A program made the position numbers and the translations under genes. A stretch of DNA of 44,919 bases from the NCBI GenBank assembly GCA_020634755.1, contig JACKBC010000054.1:1-44919 (forward strand), written 5' to 3'. Under the pieces are notes generated by a model. It searched no databases and was not told the origin of the DNA. It worked only from the letters and a program-made list of their open reading frames with translations. Below are positions 15,007 to 22,568 of this stretch, one piece after another (position 1 is the first letter of the stretch; every line of letters begins with the position of its first letter). This stretch comes from Caldilineaceae bacterium (GTDB lineage Bacteria > Chloroflexota > Anaerolineae > Caldilineales > Caldilineaceae).

Positions 15007-16182
15007 TCACCCCAACGCGTGGCGCAATCTGTCTAATCCCTCGGCCAGCGTCGCGCGCGGACAGCCATAGTTCAAGCGCACAAAGCCTTCGCCGCCTTGG
15101 CCAAAAGCCGCGCCGTTGTTAAAGGCGACCTTGGCCTCCTCCAAGCAGAACGTTTGCAGATTGCCCTCGACGCCCGCTTCGCGCAGATCCAACCAGGCCA
15201 GGTACGTCGCATCCGGCGCGGTGGTGCGCACCTGCGGCAAATGTGTGTCCACATAGTCAGTTAGGAAGTCACGGTTAGCGGTCAGATAGGCCAGCAATTG
15301 CAGTCGCCATTCTTCGCATTCAGGATCAGAATAGGCAGCCAGCCCGGCGGCATAGCCCATGAGGTTCACGTGCGGCACAATGCCGGCGGCCGCTTTATCC
15401 ATGCGGGCGCGCAGTTCTTTGTTTTGCACAAAGGCTTCGCTACAGCCCAACCCCGGAATGTTAAACGTTTTGCTGGGCGCTTGCAGCGTAATGGTGCGGT
15501 CGGCAATTTCAGGCGCCAGTGAGGCCACCGAAATGTGCTGCGTATCGCCCATGGTCAGGTCGCAATGAATCTCGTCGGAGCAGAGCACCAGATCATGCTT
15601 AATGCATAGCTCGCCAATTTGCAGCAGCTCTTCTTTCGTGTACGCTCGGCCCACCGGGTTGTGCGGATTGCACAGAATGAACAGGCGCGTACGGGGCGTA
15701 ATGGCGGCCTCTAGCGCATCAAAGTCGATCTCGTAGCGGACGCGCTGATGACCGTTGTCGTTGACCAACGTGTGCGCCAGCTCGGCCACGTTGAGTTCGC
15801 GGCCTTGATTGGTCGGCGCGCTGAGAAAGGGCATGTAAACCGGCGCATTGACCAGCACGCCGTCGCCCGGTTCGCCAATGGCGCGACAGATAATGTTGAG
15901 CCCACAGACCAGGCCGGGCAAAAAGCTCACATTGTCCGGTTCAATCTGCCAATTCTGGCGCGTCAACATGCGTTCGGCCAGCACCTCGCGCAGCTTCATG
16001 GGAGGACGGCCATAGCCAAAGACCTGTACATCCGCCCGCTGGTGCAGCGCCTGCACAATGGGCGCCGGCGATTCAAAATCCATATCGGCCACCCACATGG
16101 GCAATATCTCTTCGCCATAGACATTCCACTTACCACTGTCAGACGCTCGCCGGTCAATCTGACGATCAAAATCATAGTTCAT
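15007..16182 (-). CDS. PatB/MalY-type PLP aminotransferase (cystathionine beta-lyase-like)
   Basis: A 391-residue fold-type I PLP enzyme. The opening MNYDFD...R..S.KW and LPMWVADMDF is the signature of the MalY/PatB group. Other visible residues are N175 in CNPHNPVG, D203 in LCSDEIHCDL and the Schiff-base lysine K238 in APSKTFNIPGL. Members perform C-S beta-lyase reactions on cystathionine or related thiols, or aminotransfer. GGGA lies upstream of the ATG. It faces the dehydrogenase at 13737-14801 and is divergent from the Gfo/Idh gene at 16618, with MITE copy D in the divergent gap. No methionine or cysteine genes are nearby, so its physiological role is open. Confidence 0.9.
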   Translation of the reverse strand: MNYDFDRQIDRRASDSGKWNVYGEEILPMWVADMDFESPAPIVQALHQRADVQVFGYGRPPMKLREVLAERMLTRQNWQIEPDNVSFLPGLVCGLNIICRAIGEPGDGVLVNAPVYMPFLSAPTNQGRELNVAELAHTLVNDNGHQRVRYEIDFDALEAAITPRTRLFILCNPHNPVGRAYTKEELLQIGELCIKHDLVLCSDEIHCDLTMGDTQHISVASLAPEIADRTITLQAPSKTFNIPGLGCSEAFVQNKELRARMDKAAAGIVPHVNLMGYAAGLAAYSDPECEEWRLQLLAYLTANRDFLTDYVDTHLPQVRTTAPDATYLAWLDLREAGVEGNLQTFCLEEAKVAFNNGAAFGQGGEGFVRLNYGCPRATLAEGLDRLRHALG

Positions 16183-16201
16183 AAGGATTCCCTATTGGTT
16201 A

Positions 16202-16283
16202 GGACGTACGCAAGCCTCGCAGATAAATGGCTAGGTCAGCTATGATGTGCTCTCCTGGTCATCCACAGGCACTGCGCAAGTCG
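16202..16283 (+). repeat. MITE-like element, copy D (TTACGCA family), in a 435-bp divergent gap
   Basis: The element runs from GGACGTACGCAAGCC to ACTGCGCAAGTCG. Its interior GGCTAGGTCAGCTATG matches copy B read in reverse. The rest of the divergent gap (16284-16617) is AT-rich near 16330-16400 and shows no gene. ATAATTGTACA near 16446 could be part of a promoter for the rightward gene, but no full promoter is clear. Confidence 0.75.
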
Positions 16284-16617
16284 TGCTGGTGTTGAGTAAT
16301 TTGCATGGCTGGCAAGTTTTGCAAGAGCCTCATAAACACAAAATTCACAAAAATATTTCTTTTGGGCTTTTTGTGTTTTTGCAGCTTTTCTTTACATTGG
16401 CCAGTCAATCAGGTTGAGTAAGTTTGTAATATGAGGGGTGATGGCTATAATTGTACAAGCTTCAACTAAATTCCCCAACAATCGGTTGTGTTTCGACCTC
16501 ATTTTTGGGCAGCAGGAAATAAGGAGTAAGGATTCGGCACATGAGTGAAGATGGGCACAGTCGCCTAATCCCTCCCTCCTACTTCCTGCTCCCTTCGACA
16601 AGAAAGTAGGAACCTAC

Positions 16618-17652
16618 ATGCAAGAGAAGATCCGCGTGGGCATTGCGGGTTTGGGTCGCAGCGGGTGGGACATTCACGCCCGCTTGTTGGCCGAGCTGCC
16701 CGAGCAGTATCAAGTTGTGGCCGTGGTGGATGCAGACATCAAGCGTCGCGACGAGGCGGTTGAACGCTTTGACTGCCTGGCCTATACAGAGTACGGTGAA
16801 CTGCTCAATGACAGTGCAGTCGAACTGGTGGTGGTGTCGCTGCCCAGCTTTTTGCACGCCGATGGCTCCATCCAGGCGCTGGCGGCGGGCAAACACGTTG
16901 TGTGCGAAAAGCCCATGGCTACTGCCCTGCCCGATGCCGACCGCATGGTGGCGGCGGCGGAAGCCAGCGATCGCGTGCTCACCATTTTCCAACAGCGGCG
17001 CTATAATCCAGAGTTTGTCAAAGTGCAGGAGGTAATCAACTCCGGCGTGCTGGGCCGCATTGTGCAGATTCGGCTGACCGAGTCTAAATTTACGCGGCGC
17101 TGGGATTGGCAGACGCTGAAAAAATATGGCGGCGGCACGCTCAACAATACGGGCCCGCACTTTTTGGATCAGGCGCTACAGCTCTTTGGTCCCGCCGAAC
17201 CGCAAGTCCTGTGTCACCTAGACCGTACGTTGACGCTAGGCGACGCCGACGACCACTTGAAGTTGGTGTTGCGGGCCGCCGGCGCGCCCACCATCGATAT
17301 TGAGATCAGCAGCTGCGACGCCTTCCCCGATGACACGTGGCACGTGTTGGGGACGCTGGGCGGGCTGCGCGGCAATACGCGCAAGCTGACCTGGAAGTGG
17401 GTGGATCCAGCCACCATGCCGCCCCGTCAACTGGATGAACGCCCCACGCCCGACCGCAGCTATAACCGCGATGAGCTGACCTGGCAGGAAGATTCGTGGG
17501 AGCTGGATGGCAGTGCCGCCGGTGCGTACACGGGCTTTTACCGCGACCTGTACGAAACCATCCGCAACGGCGCGCCGCTGGTAATTACACCGCAAAGCGT
17601 GCGCCGCGTCATATGGCTACAGGAAGAGTGCCATCGGCTATCGCCGGTTTGA
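16618..17652 (+). CDS. Gfo/Idh/MocA family NAD(P)-dependent oxidoreductase
   Basis: A 344-residue two-domain dehydrogenase. The N-terminal Rossmann domain has GLGRSG at 11-16, VVAVVDAD at 33-40 and the EKP motif at 97-99 (CEKPMAT), whose lysine takes part in catalysis. The C-terminal alpha/beta domain contains GGGTLNNTGPHFLDQ, where the His is the usual catalytic residue. The family oxidises sugars, inositols or their derivatives at a hydroxyl. AGGA lies upstream of the ATG at 16618. It is followed by an octamer tandem repeat and the RraA-like gene in the same direction, so both could be on one transcript. Confidence 0.93.
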   Translation: MQEKIRVGIAGLGRSGWDIHARLLAELPEQYQVVAVVDADIKRRDEAVERFDCLAYTEYGELLNDSAVELVVVSLPSFLHADGSIQALAAGKHVVCEKPMATALPDADRMVAAAEASDRVLTIFQQRRYNPEFVKVQEVINSGVLGRIVQIRLTESKFTRRWDWQTLKKYGGGTLNNTGPHFLDQALQLFGPAEPQVLCHLDRTLTLGDADDHLKLVLRAAGAPTIDIEISSCDAFPDDTWHVLGTLGGLRGNTRKLTWKWVDPATMPPRQLDERPTPDRSYNRDELTWQEDSWELDGSAAGAYTGFYRDLYETIRNGAPLVITPQSVRRVIWLQEECHRLSPV

Positions 17653-17712
17653 AGTTAAATCATAAAGGTGCAAAGTGGCAGAGTGGCAAAAGATGCAAGC
17701 GGCAAGACATTC

Positions 17713-17800
17713 TGCAACCCTGCAACCTTGCAACTCTGCAATTCTGCAACCCTGCAACTCTGCAACCCTGCAACCCTGCAACCCTGCAACTCTGCTACCT
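17713..17800 (+). repeat. 11 consecutive octamers of TGCAACYC
   Basis: Eleven 8-bp units (TGCAACCC with variants TGCAACCT, TGCAACTC, TGCAATTC, TGCTACCT) run without interruption between the Gfo/Idh gene and the RraA-like gene. The pattern is that of a slippage-prone microsatellite. It lies just upstream of the ribosome site of the 17832 gene (AAAAAGGAACC), so copy number changes could alter its leader. Confidence 0.85.
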
Positions 17801-17831
17801 TGAACCTTCCCACACAAAAAGGAACCAAAGC

Positions 17832-18653
17832 ATGAACATTGTCAACCCCAAAGAGATGATTTTGCAGTTGACGCGTAATTATGAAGGCGAGCGCTTCCCC
17901 GATGGGCGGCCGCGCGTGTCGGACGATATTTTGGAACGCATGAAGAACGTCTCGACAGAAGAGGCGTGGGGCGTGCTGCGCCGCAATGGGTATCCCCGCC
18001 AATTTGAAGGCAATTGGCTAGAGATACATCCGGGCCGCGTGCTGGTGGGTCGTGCGGTTACAGCCATGATGGTGCCGCACCGCCCGGATCTTCACGATCT
18101 AGTGGAGGAAAAAGGCAAAGAGGAGGGACGCATCGGTGGCCAGAACTCGTGGGTTATCGACACGCTGGAACTTGGCGACGTCATGGTGGTGGATATGTTT
18201 GGCAAAATCAAAGACGGCACCTTTATTGGCGACAATCTGGGCACATCCATCATGCGCCGCACGCGCGCCGGCGCCGTGCTCGACTGCGGCATCCGCGATG
18301 AGCGCGGGGTCGGGCGGCTGGATGATGTGGCGATCTTCTGCCGCGGGCTCGATCCGTCCGCCATTCTGGATGTAACGCTGGCTGGCGTCAATATCCCCAT
18401 TCGCATTGGCGGCGCCACCGTGCTGCCGGGCGATGTGGTGCTGGGCACCTATACGGGCGTCACCTTTATTCCGGCCCACCTGGCGCAAGAAGTGGTAGAG
18501 CGCTCCGAAGCCATTGCGCTCAAAGACCAGTTTGGTCACCTGCGCCTGCGCCAGGGCCGCTACACGCCCGGCGAAATCGACCGCGCCTGGCCGCCGGAGA
18601 TTGAAGCCGATTTTCAGCAGTGGATTGCCGACGGCAAGCCCATGGATAGTTAG
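17832..18653 (+). CDS. RraA-like protein (HMG/CHA aldolase superfamily)
   Basis: A 273-residue protein with the RraA core: the substrate/metal-binding region GDNLGTSIMRRTRAGAVLDC and catalytic-type R155-D156 (GIRDERG), then PIRIGGATVLPGDVVLG. Enzymatic members are class II pyruvate aldolases cleaving 4-hydroxy-4-methyl-2-oxoglutarate or 4-carboxy-4-hydroxy-2-oxoadipate; others inhibit RNase E. This protein is longer than the minimal 160-residue RraA and has about 60 extra N-terminal residues, as in catabolic homologues of sugar operons, so a catabolic role fits better. AAAAAGGAACC precedes the ATG at 17832; longer upstream frames run into the octamer repeats and are unlikely. Confidence 0.85.
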   Translation: MNIVNPKEMILQLTRNYEGERFPDGRPRVSDDILERMKNVSTEEAWGVLRRNGYPRQFEGNWLEIHPGRVLVGRAVTAMMVPHRPDLHDLVEEKGKEEGRIGGQNSWVIDTLELGDVMVVDMFGKIKDGTFIGDNLGTSIMRRTRAGAVLDCGIRDERGVGRLDDVAIFCRGLDPSAILDVTLAGVNIPIRIGGATVLPGDVVLGTYTGVTFIPAHLAQEVVERSEAIALKDQFGHLRLRQGRYTPGEIDRAWPPEIEADFQQWIADGKPMDS

Positions 18654-18694
18654 TCCTTGTTGCGAAAGGCTTTCCCACCGCAACGAGCACAAAA

Positions 18695-18910
18695 ATTGTG
18701 TGTTGACTCTGTGCTACGCACAACCGCCAACCTACCAGATTGCGTGTTGACTCTGTGCTACGCACAACCGCCAACATACCAGATTGACTTTGTGCTGCGC
18801 ACAACCGTCAACATACCAGATTGTGTGTTGACTCTGTGCTACGCACAACCGCCAACCTACCAGATTGCGTGTTGACTCTGTGCTACGCACGACCGCCAAC
18901 CTACCAGATT
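18695..18910. repeat. tandem array of about five 44-bp units
   Basis: Units begin ATTG at 18695, 18739, 18783, 18820 and 18864; the third unit is 37 bp (7-bp deletion), the others 44 bp. Each contains TTGACTCTGTGCTACGCAC, with the small stem TGTGC-TAC-GCACA, and ends with AACCTACCAG or AACATACCAG. Units are almost identical and there are no unique spacers. Confidence 0.9.
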
Positions 18911-18984
18911 CGCAATGACGCCACTCTGAGCATCCGTTGCGCTCTTCGCGGCCCTATTTCTGCTCGTTATGTGCTGTTGATAAT

Positions 18985-19016
18985 AAGAGGTGCGCAGACC
19001 ACAAAGCGCACCTCTT
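18985..19016. terminator. 11-bp perfect hairpin, probable terminator
   Basis: AAGAGGTGCGC and GCGCACCTCTT pair perfectly around a 10-nt loop, and TGTTG follows. It is the first strong hairpin after the RraA-like gene and its tandem array, and it could terminate transcription from either side. Confidence 0.55.
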
Positions 19017-19154
19017 GTTGACGCCTCATCATTCTTCCCCAGCACTAGGGCCAGCGCGAACCTTAAGAAACAGGGTTAAAACCCGCGGCTGACACGGCAA
19101 AGCGGTCTCAACCGCATGCCATTTAGCCGCGGCGGCGGCTTTCCATTGTGAGCT

Positions 19155-19187
19155 GCCGGATTTATCCGTTGCTATTACGAAGTTCGC
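19155..19187 (+). repeat. dispersed repeat, copy 1 (GCCGGATTTATCCGTTGCT)
   Basis: GCCGGATTTATCCGTTGCTATTACGAAGTTCGC closely matches 24035-24067 (GCCGGATTTATCCGTTGCTAATACACTGTTCGC). Both copies are preceded by GC-rich CCGCGGC segments. They bracket the ABC transporter operon. Confidence 0.7.
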
Positions 19188-19456
19188 AATGGCCCCAACA
19201 CCCCGCAGACTTTACACCTTCTGCCGTCTCTGCTACGATAATAGCGTCTGCGAATTTCCGCTCGTTCTGCATTGTTTTGTAGTGGTCCACTTGATGATGG
19301 AACGTCCGTCGGCGGTTAACGCTATTTACCATCCTCTTGACCAGTACAGCTCTACATTGTTTTGCATCTTCTCTGCAAAAGCTACCTCCGTAGCCTTTAC
19401 AGACCCAGCCCAATTACAACAGAATCATAAACGTTCCTGGTTATCCTGCGGTTGGG

Positions 19457-19511
19457 CATAGATGAGAAAAATTTAGCCAATTTTCAATCGAGAAGCGCAT
19501 TCTCATCTATG
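19457..19511. promoter_or_regulatory. 12-bp perfect inverted repeat upstream of the solute-binding-protein gene
   Basis: CATAGATGAGAA (19457-19468) and its exact complement (19500-19511) flank a 31-bp AT-rich spacer, 51 bp before the ATG at 19562. It could be an operator pair or a leader hairpin controlling the transporter operon. Confidence 0.45.
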
Positions 19512-19561
19512 TCAGAGCCAAGTATCAGAGCAACCTTAGCTACCTACTACATGGAGGAATT

Positions 19562-20731
19562 ATGAAACGGTCGCAACTGTTCGCACCACTAAGTTTGTTA
19601 CTCGTTTTACTTTTGCTTGTGGGCTGCGCGCCCCAAGGGGACGCGCAAGGAGGAGACACCGCAGCCGCCACGGCCACACCAGCGCAAGAAGCTGCGGCGG
19701 CGCCAGCCGAGGGTATGGATGCGCTTGTCGCCGCCGCCCAGGAAGAGGGCACGTTGACCACCATTGCGCTGCCCCACGATTGGTGTGCCTATGGCGCGGC
19801 CATCGACGCCTTTAAGGCGAAATATGGCATCGAAGTGAATGAACTGGACCCGAACGCCGGTTCCGGTGACGAGCTTGAGGCGATTCGCGCCAACAAGGAT
19901 AACCAAGGCCCCCAGGCGCCTGACGTAATCGATGTTGGCTTTGCCTTTGGGCCGCAGGCCATGGCAGAAGGGCTAATTCAGCCCTATAAAGTGGCAACGT
20001 GGGATTCAATTCCCGACGAAGTCAAAGACCCGGATGGTAATTGGTACGGCGACTACTACGGCGTCTTAGCCATTCAGGTCAACACCGACGTCGTGACCGA
20101 AGTGCCGCAGGATTGGCAAGATCTGCTGAATCCGGCCTATAGCGGTCAGGTGGCGCTCGCCGGTGATCCGCGCACCTCCAACCAGGCTATCCAGTCGGTG
20201 TATGCCGCTAGTTTGGCCAACGGCGGTTCGCTGGACGATGCCCAGCCCGGTCTCGAATTCTGGGCGCAGGTGAATGAAGCGGGCAACTTTGTCCCCGTCA
20301 TTGCCAGCAATGCCACCTTTGCCACCGGCGAAACGCCGATCATCATCCAATGGGACTATCTGGCCTTGGCCGCCCGTGACACCTTTGCTGGCAATCCGCC
20401 CGCCGAAATCGTCATTCCGGCCTCGGGCGTCTTTGCTGGTGTCTATGTGCAGGCCATCAGCGCCTATGCGCCACACCCGAATGCCGCCAAGTTGTGGATG
20501 GAATTCCTCTATTCGGATGAGGGGCAGAACATCTGGCTCAGCGGCTATTGCCACCCCATCCGCTATAATGACATGGCCGCCCGCGATGTGATTCCCGCCG
20601 ACCTCGCAGCCAAGCTGCCGCCGGCCGATCTCTACGCCAAAGCCGTCTTCCCCAGCCTCGATCAATTGACCGCGGCCAAAGAGCTGATCACGACGCAGTG
20701 GGACAGCGTCGTCAAGGCTGATGTAAAGTAA
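19562..20731 (+). CDS. ABC transporter solute-binding lipoprotein
   Basis: A 389-residue lipoprotein. A signal peptide with lipobox LVGC places the lipid-modified Cys at residue 22, followed by a Gln/Ala/Pro-rich flexible tether (about 23-57). The binding domain begins LVAAAQEEGTLTTIALP, the typical start of the iron/thiamine/polyamine (type II) group, with YGDYYGVLAIQVNTDVV and TPIIIQWDYLALAA later. The ligand could be an iron chelate, 2-aminoethylphosphonate, thiamine or a polyamine; sequence alone does not decide. GGAGG lies directly upstream of the ATG. A perfect 18-bp hairpin separates it from the first permease gene, probably to raise its expression over the rest. Confidence 0.9.
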   Translation: MKRSQLFAPLSLLLVLLLLVGCAPQGDAQGGDTAAATATPAQEAAAAPAEGMDALVAAAQEEGTLTTIALPHDWCAYGAAIDAFKAKYGIEVNELDPNAGSGDELEAIRANKDNQGPQAPDVIDVGFAFGPQAMAEGLIQPYKVATWDSIPDEVKDPDGNWYGDYYGVLAIQVNTDVVTEVPQDWQDLLNPAYSGQVALAGDPRTSNQAIQSVYAASLANGGSLDDAQPGLEFWAQVNEAGNFVPVIASNATFATGETPIIIQWDYLALAARDTFAGNPPAEIVIPASGVFAGVYVQAISAYAPHPNAAKLWMEFLYSDEGQNIWLSGYCHPIRYNDMAARDVIPADLAAKLPPADLYAKAVFPSLDQLTAAKELITTQWDSVVKADVK

Positions 20732-20744
20732 TACGCATTTCGTA

Positions 20745-20803
20745 AAAGCACCATAGCAGCACTGCATATTGTGTTGCTATATATTGTGCTGCTATGGTGC
20801 TTT
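20745..20803. promoter_or_regulatory. 18-bp perfect hairpin between binding-protein and permease genes
   Basis: AAAGCACCATAGCAGCAC (20745-20762) and its exact complement (20786-20803) flank a 23-nt loop. It starts 14 bp after the binding-protein stop and ends 18 bp before the permease start. It likely acts as a partial terminator or 3' stabiliser, giving more binding protein than permease. This is a known arrangement in ABC operons. Confidence 0.65.
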
Positions 20804-20821
20804 GTAACGACCAAAGATCTC

Positions 20822-21721
20822 ATGGCACAGTTGACAGCAGTTGGTCCATCGCAACAACCCATGGCCGCGGCGCGTTTCTGGCGCTGGCTGGGCGTTATCC
20901 CCTTCTTTCTCTTTGCCATTGCCTTTATCTTCTGGCCATCGGCGAACCTCTTTTTGGGCGCTTTTCGCACCAGCGACGGCGCATTTACCGTTGAGCATCT
21001 GGTTGAGTTGGGGCAGCCCTTTATCTTGGAGGCCTACTGGCTGAGCATTCGCATTAGCTTTGTCACCGCGCTGGGCGGCGGCATCTTTGGCTTCTTGCTG
21101 GCCTATGCCGCGATCCTGGGCGGATTGCCGCGTTTTGTGCGCACGGCATTAATGACCTTTTCGGGCGTGGCCTCGAACTTTGCCGGCGTGCCTCTCGCCT
21201 TTGCCTTTATAGCCACCCTAGGTCGCGTGGGTCTCATCACGGTGCTGTTGCGCGATCTCTTTGGTTTCCAACTCTACCAATATGGCTTTAATTTATATGG
21301 CTTCTGGGGCCTCAGCATCACCTACATGTACTTTCAATTTCCGCTCATGGTGCTGATCATCGCGCCGGCGCTCGATGGCTTGCGCCGTGAATGGCGCGAG
21401 GCGGCGGAAAATTTGGGGGCCAACAGTTGGCAATACTGGCGCTACGTGGCGCTGCCCATCCTTTTGCCGACGCTCCTGGGCGCAATGATCCTGCTTTTCG
21501 GCAACGCTTTTGGCGCGTATGCAACCGCCTATGGGCTCACCGGCGGTTCGCTCAACCTGGTTCCCCTGCTGATTGGCCAACAGGTTCGCGGCGATGTGTT
21601 GCACAATCCCGGCCTCGGCTATGCACTGGCATTGGGCATGGTTGTGGTGATGACGATCACGCTGATTGGCTATACGTGGCTGCAACGGCGTTCATCGCGC
21701 TGGCTGCGACAGGCCAATTGA
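20822..21721 (+). CDS. ABC transporter permease 1
   Basis: A 299-residue inner-membrane permease with about six membrane segments, starting with FWRWLGVIPFFLFAIAFIFW. The cytoplasmic EAA loop EWREAAENLGANSWQYWRYVALPIL couples to the ATPase. It belongs to the spermidine/iron/thiamine permease group (BPD_transp_1). The start is taken at ATG 20822, since a longer frame from 20771 would read out of the hairpin; the ribosome site is weak (AAAGATCTC). It precedes the second permease, 17 bp after its stop. It pairs with the 21739 protein as a heterodimeric channel. Confidence 0.9.
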   Translation: MAQLTAVGPSQQPMAAARFWRWLGVIPFFLFAIAFIFWPSANLFLGAFRTSDGAFTVEHLVELGQPFILEAYWLSIRISFVTALGGGIFGFLLAYAAILGGLPRFVRTALMTFSGVASNFAGVPLAFAFIATLGRVGLITVLLRDLFGFQLYQYGFNLYGFWGLSITYMYFQFPLMVLIIAPALDGLRREWREAAENLGANSWQYWRYVALPILLPTLLGAMILLFGNAFGAYATAYGLTGGSLNLVPLLIGQQVRGDVLHNPGLGYALALGMVVVMTITLIGYTWLQRRSSRWLRQAN

Positions 21722-21738
21722 ACAATTGGAGAAGAATC

Positions 21739-22521
21739 ATGCGCGTCACGCGCTTTTGGTCCTGGTTCTGGATCGCGCTGGGGGTCCTCTATTTCTTTTT
21801 GCCCCTCTATGCCACCTTTCAATTTTCGCTCAAGGCGCAGCGCGATACGTTGAGCTTTTTGGCCTACCAGAATGTGCTCAATGATCCCAAATTCGCCGAA
21901 ACCTTTCTCTTTTCGCTGCAGATGGCGGTGTGGACCATTTTGGTTGGGGTCGTGCTGGTGGTGCCGACAGTCTATTGGGTGCATTTGCGCCTACCAGCCG
22001 TGCGCCCCTATATGGAGCTGGTCACGCTGATGCCCTTTGTCATCCCGGCGGTAGTCCTGGTTTTTGGGCTGATCCGCACCTATGCGCCGCTCTTTACCTG
22101 GACCTGGATGGGGCGGGCCGTGCTGGTCGCCGGCTATGTTGTGTTATCCTTGCCCTACATGTATCGTTCGGTCGACGCAGGACTACGCGCAATGGATGTA
22201 CGCAGCCTCACCGAAGCGGCGCAGAGCCTGGGCGCAAGTTGGCCGACAATCCTGTGGCGCATTATTCTGCCCAACCTACGCACAGCATTACTGAGCGGCG
22301 CGTTTTTAACGCTGGCCATTGTCATCGGTGAATTTACGCTGGCATCCCTGCTCGCGCAGCCAGCCTTTGGCCCCTATCTGGCGCTCATGGGCCAAAATCG
22401 CGCCTACGAGCCGGCGGCGCTGGCGATTATGAGCTTCGCCCTCACCTGGGCGGCCATGGGCTTGATTCAATGGCTCGGCCGTGGTCGCCCCGGCGGCAGT
22501 CAACTGAGCGGAACGCATTGA
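21739..22521 (+). CDS. ABC transporter permease 2
   Basis: A 260-residue inner-membrane permease with six predicted segments (WSWFWIALGVLYFFLPLY first). The EAA loop is LTEAAQSLGASWPTILWRIILP. GGAGAAG lies upstream of the ATG at 21739. It lies between the first permease (17-bp gap) and the ATPase gene (47-bp gap). Together they form the membrane part of the importer. Confidence 0.9.
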   Translation: MRVTRFWSWFWIALGVLYFFLPLYATFQFSLKAQRDTLSFLAYQNVLNDPKFAETFLFSLQMAVWTILVGVVLVVPTVYWVHLRLPAVRPYMELVTLMPFVIPAVVLVFGLIRTYAPLFTWTWMGRAVLVAGYVVLSLPYMYRSVDAGLRAMDVRSLTEAAQSLGASWPTILWRIILPNLRTALLSGAFLTLAIVIGEFTLASLLAQPAFGPYLALMGQNRAYEPAALAIMSFALTWAAMGLIQWLGRGRPGGSQLSGTH

Positions 22522-22568
22522 TTGAGTTCCATTTACCTCCCGCTTTATCCCAATAAGGATGATGGTCG

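Larger units (their letters stand above)
18654..19561. other. 908-bp non-coding block between RraA-like and ABC transporter genes
   Basis: No convincing gene: open frames here consist of the tandem repeat or lack ribosome sites and protein-like composition. The contents are a 44-bp tandem array (18695-18910), a strong hairpin (18985-19016), a dispersed repeat (19155-19187) and an inverted repeat just before the solute-binding-protein gene (19457-19511). Confidence 0.65.

Noticed and set aside
17496..17831. Upstream extension of the RraA-like gene
   Set aside because: The extra residues come from the 3' part of the upstream gene in another frame and from the octamer repeat. The ATG at 17832 has a proper ribosome site.
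18657..18875. Small protein with repeated LCYAQPPTYQI segments
   Set aside because: The frame is entirely made from the 44-bp tandem array. Unit length is not a multiple of 3, so the peptide changes frame from unit to unit, and no ribosome site precedes it.
18695..18910. CRISPR array
   Set aside because: The repeats are contiguous 44-bp units with no unique spacers, and there are no cas genes nearby. It is a tandem repeat.
19189..19461. 90-codon open frame in the non-coding block
   Set aside because: No ribosome site, unusual composition, and part of the frame overlaps a dispersed repeat. No family resemblance.
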